From CAYVUV01 sp964455095 (lineage in GTDB: Bacteria; Desulfobacterota; Binatia; HRBIN30; CADEER01), in assembly GCA_964455095.1 (NCBI GenBank), contig CAYVUV010000107.1:1-30813 (forward strand): a stretch of 30,813 nt of DNA. The letters are read 5' to 3'. Each line of letters opens with the position of its first letter. The first letter of the stretch is position 1. The notes below the pieces were generated by a model. It worked only from the letters and a program-made list of their open reading frames with translations. It searched no databases and had not been told where the DNA came from. Below, one piece after another: positions 1 to 6,042 of the stretch. The position numbers and the translations under genes were made by a program.

Positions 1-4
1 CCTC

Positions 5-1321
5 CTACTGCTGCCCGAGAGTGTACAGGATCCCACCTTCCGTGCCGATGTATACGGTCCCATCGCTGCGCAGCGATGGCGAGGAATGACCGATCGGATG
101 CTCGAGCTCGGTGGCCCAAAGCAGTGAAGGCCCGGTGCCGGAATCGACGACGGCGTACACGATCCCACAGGACGTCAGCCCCGGAGTCTGGCATGCGATT
201 CCGCCGGCGGCCGTGGTGTCTGGCCGTACGTCGGCACCGAAGACGACGACGTCGCTCGCCCCGCCCGTCGCAACCGCGGGGGACGAAAAGATCGGCGCCC
301 CGGCGTCGAAGGTCCAGCGAACGGCTCCGCTTGCGCGGTCAACGGCGTACAAGGTTCCGGCTTGATCGGCAACGTAGAGGCTCGGCGTGGCGCGAGTGTC
401 GCTGCCGAGCGCCGGCGAAGCGAAGATCGGTGCGCCCGCCTGAAAAGCGAAATCCTCGCGCCTTTCGCCGTCGCCGATGTCCACGGAAAAGACCCGTCCC
501 GCTTGGTCAGCGACGAACAATCTATCCGATGGCACATCCATGACGATGGCGGCCTGAACAGCCGCCGATGCAAAGAAGCTCCAACGCTGGCGCCCGCGCT
601 GATCGAGCGCGCGAACCTGCCCATTGTTGGCGCCGAACACGATGATGCGGTCCTTTTCGTCCTCCGGGTCATCGACAACGGCTGCCGACGACTCCGTGGC
701 TGTCGCGCTCAGGACGAACTTCACTCCTCCGTTCGGACAGACTGCCGAGAACGTTCCGCCGAGGTTGCCGACGTATATGGTCCCATCGCTGCCAATTCCG
801 GGTGATCCAGACACGAAAGCTCCCAGCGTTGACGCGTACCGAGCCGAGCCGTCGCTGCGAAATTGCACCAGAGTTCCCTCGCCGAGGGCGACCGCGAAAG
901 GTCCCTCCTGGCCAGTGGAGTCCTTGCCCATCACCGGACTGGCGGTGATCGCGCCAGTCATCGGTCGCAAGTCATCCTGATCCAGCAGGAGCGGGGTGCC
1001 TGCGTAGTCCAGCACGTATATGGTCCCGTCCGTCGATCCGAGCAGAATGCGGTCCGTGGCGAGGATGGGGGTGTTCGCGATGGCGCCGATCGTGATCCCT
1101 GAACTGGGGAAGAGGCGCAGGGCTTCACCAGAGTTGGCACTGAGATCGAAGGCCGCTCGCCCCGTGTTTGCCGCATCGCGGTGGAATTTCGGCCAATCTG
1201 AATCGGCGAGCAAGAACTCGCCCGTCAGCTTGCAACTCTTTCCCCCACCGCCCGAGCTGCAGCTGCTGAGAGTCGCCGCGAGGCCAAATGCTGAAACGAG
1301 AAGAAGTGTTTTCCGGGTCAT
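5..1321 (-). CDS. Lipoprotein with PQQ-like beta-propeller (copy 1)
   Basis: Predicted 438-residue exported lipoprotein. The chosen ATG starts with MTRK, a hydrophobic stretch and the lipobox LSSC, followed by a Gly/Ser linker, so the mature protein should be lipid-anchored at Cys21. The linker leads into a W-x-K-F-H-R-D-A-x-N-T-G element. Repeats follow of the type xVYVxxxxGxLYAxDxxxGxxxWxF, each about 40-45 residues, which is the signature of PQQ-type beta-propeller blades as in BamB-like proteins. A longer reading frame extends upstream to 1444, but it would overlap the preceding gene and bury the signal peptide. This start lies 5 nt after the stop of the similar upstream gene. No catalytic PQQ-dehydrogenase residues are recognisable, so a structural or binding role is more likely than enzymatic activity. 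The exact function is unknown. Confidence 0.8.
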   Translation of the reverse strand: MTRKTLLLVSAFGLAATLSSCSSGGGGKSCKLTGEFLLADSDWPKFHRDAANTGRAAFDLSANSGEALRLFPSSGITIGAIANTPILATDRILLGSTDGTIYVLDYAGTPLLLDQDDLRPMTGAITASPVMGKDSTGQEGPFAVALGEGTLVQFRSDGSARYASTLGAFVSGSPGIGSDGTIYVGNLGGTFSAVCPNGGVKFVLSATATESSAAVVDDPEDEKDRIIVFGANNGQVRALDQRGRQRWSFFASAAVQAAIVMDVPSDRLFVADQAGRVFSVDIGDGERREDFAFQAGAPIFASPALGSDTRATPSLYVADQAGTLYAVDRASGAVRWTFDAGAPIFSSPAVATGGASDVVVFGADVRPDTTAAGGIACQTPGLTSCGIVYAVVDSGTGPSLLWATELEHPIGHSSPSLRSDGTVYIGTEGGILYTLGQQ

Positions 1322-1326
1322 GGGAT

Positions 1327-2727
1327 CTATGAGCCAATCGCGTACAGGACGCCGTTCGAAGTGACATAAATGTTTCCATCGCGATCGATCACCGGCGAGG
1401 AGAGCGGGTTGCCGTTGCCAACGTTGATGCAGCCACTCTGCCACGCGGGATCATCGGGAACCGTCCCGTCGAGGGCGCGGGCGCAGAGCCGCCCATCTGC
1501 GCTGCCGACGACGGCGAAGAGATCTCCAGCGATGGCTGGGGACGATTCGACTGGAACCGTGCCGGTCGTCAGCGGCAATGGTACGGGCGGCGCATCACAC
1601 GTCTGGCCCGACGGACAATCCTCGGGGAAGGTGCAGCTAATGTCGTCACCGGTCCCGGAGCACAGCTTCTCCACCAACTCCAAGCCACTGGAATCGCGCA
1701 GCCCATAGAGCAGGCCCGTCTGATCCACCACGTACACGACCGGCTCAATCGTTCGGTCACCGTCTAACTCATCGATGGATTGCGATACGAAGGCGGGCGA
1801 CCCGAGAATGGGATGTTGCGCCTGATAGCGCCACTTAACAGAACCATCGGGGTTGTTGGCCGAGACCATGCCTCCGGTACCCACCGTATAAGTGGTGAGG
1901 GCTACCGCCGGGGACGTGAGCAGATTGTCTCCACCCAATGCGGCGTCAACCGCGCGGCGCCACAGCTGTCGTCCGGTCAGGTCGAGTGCGTAGAGAAAGC
2001 TATCCGGGGCGGTGAGCAGCACCATTGCCCCGGTGCTTATCGCCACAGTGCTCGTCAATGCATCCATCAACCCGGGACTGTTCGGGAAGCGCCACTTCGT
2101 GCTGCCGTCGCCATTGAGGGCCACGAGTTGACCATCGTCGGTGCCGACGAAGACCGATAAGAGGTTCAGGTCAGAAGGGTCGATAAGCACTTGGGGGGAG
2201 GAACGTGTTGGGGCAGAGGGCACCCTGCTGGGATGCGAGGCCCAGAGACAAGTGAAGGCCGAATTGTTGTCATCATGAATGGCGAAAACGAATCCGCTTG
2301 CCGCGACGATTACGAGGTCATCGTTTGCGGTTACGACCGGGCTCGTGACGATCGGGCCAACCGGGATACAGGTGTCGGACGCGGTGGTGCACGGTATGGC
2401 GCCGTCTGCGATGTTGCAGTAACGGAACCGCCAGCGCTCGCTGCCGGTGTCGGTCAGCGACAACAGCCCGTCACTCGTTCCCACGTAGACGAGTCCGCCG
2501 TCGCCGAGGGCAGGAGAAATCGGATGGTCGGCGACGCTGCCCAACGCGACGGAAAAGCGCACCTGCGCCTTGTTGTCCTCAATCGTCCCGATGCCGAGAC
2601 CGGAGTTGGAGTTGTCGTGGCGCAGTGAGCTCCACGGCGTAAGCGGAATCAGTTCTCCGCCACCTCCGCCGCCGCTCGAACAACCGCTGGCGAGAAGGAG
2701 TGCGGACAGCAACCATCTGTGCAACAT
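1327..2727 (-). CDS. Lipoprotein with PQQ-like beta-propeller and Cys-rich insert (copy 2)
   Basis: Predicted 466-residue lipoprotein. From the ATG it reads MLHRWLLSALLLASGC, a short signal peptide with an ASGC lipobox, then a Ser/Gly linker. A TTG 30 nt upstream is possible but gives a worse signal peptide. The body starts with a W-x-x-L-R-H-D-x-x-N-S-G element matching the one in the downstream gene, then carries repeated blades ending in G-x-L-Y-A/G-L. Around residues 356-378 a cysteine-rich insert (CTFPEDC, then CPSGQTC) interrupts the propeller. It resembles short C-x-D-C-x-S-G-x-x-C modules common in secreted myxobacterial-type proteins. More cysteines lie near residues 104-120 and 440. 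The two lipoproteins are tandem, divergent paralogues at the end of the comF operon. Function is unknown; surface or periplasmic binding is an inference. Confidence 0.8.
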   Translation of the reverse strand: MLHRWLLSALLLASGCSSGGGGGGELIPLTPWSSLRHDNSNSGLGIGTIEDNKAQVRFSVALGSVADHPISPALGDGGLVYVGTSDGLLSLTDTGSERWRFRYCNIADGAIPCTTASDTCIPVGPIVTSPVVTANDDLVIVAASGFVFAIHDDNNSAFTCLWASHPSRVPSAPTRSSPQVLIDPSDLNLLSVFVGTDDGQLVALNGDGSTKWRFPNSPGLMDALTSTVAISTGAMVLLTAPDSFLYALDLTGRQLWRRAVDAALGGDNLLTSPAVALTTYTVGTGGMVSANNPDGSVKWRYQAQHPILGSPAFVSQSIDELDGDRTIEPVVYVVDQTGLLYGLRDSSGLELVEKLCSGTGDDISCTFPEDCPSGQTCDAPPVPLPLTTGTVPVESSPAIAGDLFAVVGSADGRLCARALDGTVPDDPAWQSGCINVGNGNPLSSPVIDRDGNIYVTSNGVLYAIGS

Positions 2728-2760
2728 CGCTGCCGGGCTTGTCACAGACGACAGCAAAAC

Positions 2761-3345
2761 TCAATCCGCGTTCCAGCCGGCGGGGCGGCGCGCGAGCATC
2801 CGTGCGAGAAAGGCGGGATCTCCATCTGCGTCGAACCGCCCCTCCTCGTACTCGAGTAGCTCGAAGTCGGCGAAGGCGGCGGCCAACTCGCCGCGCGCGA
2901 GCAGGAAATCTGGATTGCGCGGATGGCCGATCTGCATCTGATCGCGGAGGAAGGTCTCGAAAACCAGTACCCCGCCGTCGCGCAGGGCCGACTTGATTGC
3001 GCGCCACAGCTCGCGTTGCAAATAGCGGATGCTGACGACGACCTCGTACCGCTGCTGCGGCACAGGCCACTGGTGCAGGTCTGCTTGAATCAGTCGGACT
3101 GACAGACCGTCGGCTCGAGCGGCCGCGCGCGCTCTTGCCAGGCCGGCGAACGAGATGTCGACCGCCTCGACCGAGAATCCGTGCCGAGCCAGCTCCAAGG
3201 AGTTGCGCCCGTCACCGCTGGCCAAGTCCAGGGCGATCCCCCGCGGCAAGCGATCGATATGGTGGTGGAGGAAGGCTGACGGGGCCTTGATCGGCGCCGA
3301 TCCCACGGACCCCCAACGTGCATCCCAACGGCTGCGGTCGTTCAC
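2761..3345 (-). CDS. Class I SAM-dependent methyltransferase
   Basis: Predicted 194-residue cytoplasmic methyltransferase. Motif I (ALDLASGDGRNS, residues 38-49) and the following acidic beta-strand (VEAVDIS) form a Rossmann-type SAM site of the kind seen in TehB-like and other small-molecule methyltransferases. The GTG start is chosen because its first base pairs overlap the comF stop in a GTGA junction, implying translational coupling. A frame open further upstream lies wholly inside comF. The motif after strand 4 (VVVSIRYLQRELW) and the G-G-V-L-V-F-E-T-F strand fit the family. The substrate cannot be read from the sequence. Methyltransferase neighbours of comF are not diagnostic of any pathway. 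Confidence 0.85.
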   Translation of the reverse strand: MNDRSRWDARWGSVGSAPIKAPSAFLHHHIDRLPRGIALDLASGDGRNSLELARHGFSVEAVDISFAGLARARAAARADGLSVRLIQADLHQWPVPQQRYEVVVSIRYLQRELWRAIKSALRDGGVLVFETFLRDQMQIGHPRNPDFLLARGELAAAFADFELLEYEEGRFDADGDPAFLARMLARRPAGWNAD

Positions 3346-4082
3346 AAGCTCGCCGGTTCCCCCCGTACGACGCGCGCAAGTACCAGGACGTCCACCTGCC
3401 TCGCTCCGGCCCGCCGCAACACGTGCGCGCACTCATCCGCAGTCGCCCCGGTGGTGTAAACGTCGTCCACCAGAAGGATGCGTCGATTTCGCACCGCCGC
3501 CACGTCTGCCACGGTGAACGCACCGTTCAAGTTGCGGCGTCGACTCGATTCGTCCAAACCGACCTGCGAAACCGTGGCGCGGGCGCGGCGCAAGGCGAAG
3601 GGATCCAGCCGGATGCCGGCGCGCGCCGCCAGTGGCTTGGCGAGAAAGAGCGCCTGATTGAACCCGCGCCAACGCAGCCGTGAAATGTGGAGGGGGACAG
3701 GTACGACGACGTCGTGCGGCAGTGGCAACGGGCAACGCCGAGCGAGCAGCGACCCCAGCACGGGGGCAAGTGTGACGTCGTGCGAGTACTTGAATTGGTG
3801 CAGCGCGCGCGCCACGGGGCTGGCGACCCCCGCCGATCCGCCGTAGACGGTGCAAGCGCGCGCCTGGTTGAATCGCGGCCGGCGTGCCAGGCAACGGGCG
3901 CAGGGGTGATCGCGGTCGGTGGCCGTGGCGAACGGGACTCCACAGATCGGGCAAAGCGGCGAGCGGATCTCTGGCGTTTGTGCCAGACATGGAACGCACA
4001 ACTCCCGAACCCGCGTCGGGGCGTCGCAGGCGGGGCAACGCGGCGGATAGAGCAGGTCCAGCGTCCAGCGCGCGAGCCGCAT
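3342..4082 (-). CDS. comF: ComF family phosphoribosyltransferase-like protein
   Basis: 246 residues. The N-terminus has a double zinc ribbon typical of ComF/GntX: C16-x2-C19, C29-x2-C32, then C44-x2-C47 and C61-x2-C64. The C-terminal phosphoribosyltransferase domain carries the PRPP loop ILLVDDVYTTGAT (about residues 208-220) and the family sequence RxRxRGFNQA (here RLRWRGFNQA). ComF proteins take part in DNA uptake and single-stranded DNA handling in competent bacteria, but are widespread in non-competent species. The start at 4082 rather than one of the upstream in-frame codons is supported by the length of the family, by the classic MRLARWTLDLLYPPRCPAC beginning, and by a promoter -10 ending 6 nt before the ATG. 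It is the first gene of the minus-strand operon. Confidence 0.93.
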   Translation of the reverse strand: MRLARWTLDLLYPPRCPACDAPTRVRELCVPCLAQTPEIRSPLCPICGVPFATATDRDHPCARCLARRPRFNQARACTVYGGSAGVASPVARALHQFKYSHDVTLAPVLGSLLARRCPLPLPHDVVVPVPLHISRLRWRGFNQALFLAKPLAARAGIRLDPFALRRARATVSQVGLDESSRRRNLNGAFTVADVAAVRNRRILLVDDVYTTGATADECAHVLRRAGARQVDVLVLARVVRGEPASL

Positions 4083-4088
4083 GCGGGC

Positions 4089-4117
4089 ATCGTAAGGAAC
4101 ACCCCCCGCAGACACAA
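4089..4117 (-). promoter_or_regulatory. Promoter of comF operon, predicted leaderless
   Basis: On the minus strand, -35 TTGTGT (4112-4117) and -10 TACGAT (4089-4094) are separated by exactly 17 nt. Only 6 nt lie between the -10 and the comF ATG, so transcription would begin at or next to the start codon. No Shine-Dalgarno sequence stands at the normal distance. Confidence 0.5.
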
Positions 4118-4118
4118 C

Positions 4119-4147
4119 TTCCCTCGCTCGCGTCTCGCGGCTATGCT
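4119..4147 (+). promoter_or_regulatory. Promoter of zinc-ribbon gene, predicted leaderless
   Basis: -10 TATGCT (4142-4147) has a weak -35 TTCCCT (4119-4124) at 17-nt spacing. As for comF on the other strand, 6 nt separate the -10 from the ATG at 4154. The two -35 boxes are back to back, one base apart. The -10 is convincing; the -35 matches only half of the consensus. Confidence 0.42.
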
Positions 4148-4153
4148 CCCGGT

Positions 4154-4507
4154 ATGCGATGTCGGTTGTGTGGAGACCGCGTCTTGTGGTGGCGGCGCCG
4201 TTGCGCGGACTGTCGTAAGCTGTGGTCGGCGTGGGAAACCCAACGGTCTTCCGGCATGCGGGCCCTCCTCGCGGCATTGCACGGAACCGGCGCGACGCCC
4301 GACAAGATCGAGCGGTTCCTCAACGCCGAACCGCAGCGCGGGGCGGGCACGGTGCGCGACCAGATGGCGGCCGAGATGTCCAATCAGCTGCTCGATGCAC
4401 TGGGACAGCCGGGCGCGATGAGCGGGGAGCAGGCACGGCGCTTGCGCGAACGCGGTGCCTGGCGCGAACTCGATCGTCGGCCGCCCGACGTAAACAACTT
4501 TGACTGA
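4154..4507 (+). CDS. Zinc-ribbon protein of unknown function
   Basis: 117-residue cytoplasmic protein. The first 20 residues hold a treble-clef or ribbon-like knuckle pair, C3-x2-C6 and C17-x2-C20, with a Trp/Arg-rich segment between them. The rest is predicted helical and charged (MRALLAALHG, then TPDKIERFLNAEP, then SGEQARRLRERGAWRELD). The open frame runs far upstream through the comF antisense. The ATG at 4154 is chosen because the Cys motif begins immediately after it and a -10 lies 6 nt upstream. I do not recognise a family. The helical part contains no catalytic motif. Binding of nucleic acid or a protein partner through the zinc ribbon is an inference only. It diverges from comF and is followed 45 nt later by a small membrane protein. 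Confidence 0.72.
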   Translation: MRCRLCGDRVLWWRRRCADCRKLWSAWETQRSSGMRALLAALHGTGATPDKIERFLNAEPQRGAGTVRDQMAAEMSNQLLDALGQPGAMSGEQARRLRERGAWRELDRRPPDVNNFD

Positions 4508-4529
4508 GTACCTCCCTCCGTACTAAACT
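4500..4529 (+). promoter_or_regulatory. Candidate promoter for the small membrane protein and greA
   Basis: -35 TTGACT (4500-4505) overlaps the stop codon of the zinc-ribbon gene. It is followed after 18 nt by TAAACT (4524-4529). A start near 4536 would give a short leader before the ATG at 4553. A TACTAA at 4521-4526 is an alternative -10 with a spacing of only 15 nt. Confidence 0.45.
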
Positions 4530-4552
4530 TCGCGCGGGTCTGGTGCTCCGGC

Positions 4553-4732
4553 ATGTTCAAACGCTTCATGATCGGTTTCGTGCTCGGGATTGGGCTGATG
4601 TACTGGTACATCCATTACAGCGGAGAGGCGGCTTCCGGCACCTTTCAATGGATGGAACGCTCAGCCTCGGGATATCGAGGCGACCGGGCCCACCAAGCCG
4701 TTGAGAGGGAGCTGGGTTCGTCCAACCCCTGA
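4553..4732 (+). CDS. Small single-pass membrane protein, 59 residues
   Basis: Short open frame reading MFKRFMIGFVLGIGLMYWYI, then HYSGEAASGT, a Trp/Met pair and a charged tail ending in LGSSNP. A basic start (K3, R4) precedes one hydrophobic helix (residues 5-20), predicting an N-in, C-out inner-membrane anchor with a roughly 38-residue outer tail. Codons are normal for the neighbourhood. The frame fills the gap between the zinc-ribbon gene and greA, and a candidate promoter stands upstream. No strong Shine-Dalgarno is visible (CTCCGG only). I do not recognise a named family. Coding status rests on the helix, the clean frame and the context. Confidence 0.65.
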   Translation: MFKRFMIGFVLGIGLMYWYIHYSGEAASGTFQWMERSASGYRGDRAHQAVERELGSSNP

Positions 4733-4736
4733 GGTG

Positions 4737-4813
4737 GCCGACCGCCATGTGGCGGTCAGGCTTCATCAGGAGGCGCGGTCTGGACCTCGCGCGAGACGCC
4801 TCCCGGAGGTGAT
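4737..4813 (+). promoter_or_regulatory. Structured greA leader with two hairpins and strong SD
   Basis: Hairpin 1 pairs GACCGCC (4740-4746) with GGCGGTC (4751-4757) around ATGT, and extends by three pairs past a bulged A to 4737-4761. Hairpin 2 pairs GGAGGCG (4769-4775) with CGCCTCC (4797-4803). It ends one base before the near-perfect Shine-Dalgarno GGAGGTGAT (4805-4813); a second GGAG sits at 4815-4818. There is no T-tract, so simple termination is not evident. Confidence 0.45.
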
Positions 4814-4825
4814 AGGAGTACCGCC

Positions 4826-5314
4826 ATGGAACTACCCGTCATGCAGCGGCTCAAAAAGGAGCTCGAAGAGCTCAAGTTCGAGCTGAAGACCAAGCTGCCC
4901 AAAGAGCTGGAGACGGCGCGGGCACACGGCGATCTGCGCGAAAATGCGGAGTACAAGGCGTGCAAAGAGCGTCAGGAGTATCTCAACGCGCGCATTGCCC
5001 AGATGGAGCAGCGCATCCGCGACTTGTCTCTGTATTCCGTTCACTCGATTCCCCAGGCCGCGGTCGGTTACGGAAGCAAGGTGACTTTAGAGAGCCTCGA
5101 CGGCGGCGAGGCCCAGATCTTCGAGATCGTCTTCCCGGAAGAGGTCGACGCAGCTGCCGGCAAGATCTCAATGGTTTCGCCCATCGGTCGGGCGTTGCTC
5201 AACAAGGAAGTCGGCGACGAAGTCGAGGTTCTCACGCCGCGCACCGGCAAACGCACCTTTCAAATCGTCGAGTTACAGACGATTCACGACCGCGCCAACC
5301 TGAGCGCGCCCTAG
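4826..5314 (+). CDS. greA: Transcription elongation factor GreA
   Basis: 162 residues, close to the usual 158-160. The N-terminal antiparallel coiled coil (about residues 1-75) carries the tip sequence GDLRENAEY (residues 35-43). Asp36 and Glu39 correspond to the acidic residues that hold the second catalytic Mg in the RNA polymerase active site. The C-terminal FKBP-like domain follows (about 80-158), with the typical ISMVSPIGRALL and GDEVEV segments. The factor enters the secondary channel of RNA polymerase and stimulates cleavage of backtracked transcripts. The start is fixed by GGAGGTGAT and GGAG upstream and by the family beginning. Its 5' leader is structured (see the separate entry). 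Confidence 0.97.
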   Translation: MELPVMQRLKKELEELKFELKTKLPKELETARAHGDLRENAEYKACKERQEYLNARIAQMEQRIRDLSLYSVHSIPQAAVGYGSKVTLESLDGGEAQIFEIVFPEEVDAAAGKISMVSPIGRALLNKEVGDEVEVLTPRTGKRTFQIVELQTIHDRANLSAP

Positions 5315-5531
5315 CGGGCGATTCCGCCAGGTCGCTCGGGCCCCCATACCTCGGGTTCATTGGCCCGAAATCCTCCCAACGCCGCGCCGCGCGCCGCCGC
5401 GTCAGCGTGTGCGCAGCCTTACGCGCCGCCCGCGGCCCCTTGCGACCGCACGGCAGCCTATGCTACTTGATCGTCGGGAATTTAGGCCGCGATGAAGGTG
5501 GGCCACCGGCCCACCTTTTTATTTCAGAGGC
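5315..5531 (+). promoter_or_regulatory. Intergenic leader of the rimP operon
   Basis: This 217-nt stretch holds no clear gene. A hairpin CGCCC/GGGCG (5307-5320) spans the greA stop. A second one, TCGGGCC/GGCCCGA (5336-5342 with 5362-5368), follows without a T-tract and could be a weak greA terminator. TATGCT at 5459-5464 is a possible -10, but I see no well-spaced -35. The stretch ends in a strong terminator-like hairpin just before rimP. I looked for an initiator tRNA, which often sits here in other bacteria, and found none. Confidence 0.4.
5495..5524 (+). terminator. Intrinsic terminator or attenuator directly before rimP
   Basis: GGTGGGCC (5497-5504) and GGCCCACC (5508-5515) form a perfect 8-bp GC-rich stem with a 3-nt loop, followed by TTTTTATTT. 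The T-tract ends 7 nt before the rimP ATG. This is a textbook rho-independent terminator placed where it would stop any transcript entering the nusA-infB operon. It therefore looks like an attenuator rather than a simple gene end. The upstream AA can pair with the first two Ts. Confidence 0.85.
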
Positions 5532-6038
5532 ATGGACAGAGCAGTGGTTGAGCAGGTGTGGCGGATCGCCGATCCGCTGGTCACCGGTGAAGGCATGGAG
5601 ATCGTCGACATTGAGTATCGCCGCGAAGGCCACGGAACGGTTCTGCGATTCTACATCGATCGCGAGGGCGGCGTGACGCTCGACGATCTGACGCCCGTGA
5701 GCCGGCGGTTGGGGCATGTGCTCGAAGCGGAGAGCGCGGTTCCGGGGGCCTATACGCTCGAGGTGTCGTCGCCGGGCATCAATCGGCGCCTGCGCCAGCC
5801 AGACCATTTTCGGCGCTACATCGGCAAGCGCGTCCGGGTGCGAACGGTCGCGCCTTGCGCCGGCCGCCGTTCCTTCGTCGGATCACTCGACGCGGTGGAG
5901 ACGAACGGCATTGTGCTCGGGCTCGACAACAGCGGTACGCAGTTCGTCGATTTCGAAAACATTGCCCAGGCCAACTACGAGCATCAGTTCGACGCCCAGG
6001 CCAAGCAGAGACGCGTGACGCGGACCGAGCCGAGGTGA
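5532..6038 (+). CDS. rimP: Ribosome maturation factor RimP
   Basis: 168 residues, cytoplasmic, needed for 30S subunit maturation. The N-terminal alpha/beta domain starts MDRAVVEQVW and includes GMEIVDIEYRREG and VLRFYIDREGGVTLDDLTPVSRRL. The junction motif YTLEVSSPGINRRLRQPDHF is typical of the family, and a C-terminal SH3-like domain follows from about residue 95. The start matches family N-termini, although the only SD-like bases (AGAGG, 5526-5530) are unusually close to the ATG and lie just after the terminator T-tract. It is the first gene of the nusA-infB operon, and the next gene starts 4 nt after its stop. Confidence 0.95.
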   Translation: MDRAVVEQVWRIADPLVTGEGMEIVDIEYRREGHGTVLRFYIDREGGVTLDDLTPVSRRLGHVLEAESAVPGAYTLEVSSPGINRRLRQPDHFRRYIGKRVRVRTVAPCAGRRSFVGSLDAVETNGIVLGLDNSGTQFVDFENIAQANYEHQFDAQAKQRRVTRTEPR

Positions 6039-6042
6039 ACCT

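Noticed and set aside
5456..5469. Full promoter for rimP around TATGCT
   Set aside because: Only the -10-like hexamer is good; the nearest -35-like TTGCGA is 13 nt away, outside the normal range.
5315..5494. Possible initiator tRNA or other tRNA before rimP
   Set aside because: The GGTTCA near 5354 resembles part of a T-loop, but no acceptor, D or anticodon stems can be drawn around it.
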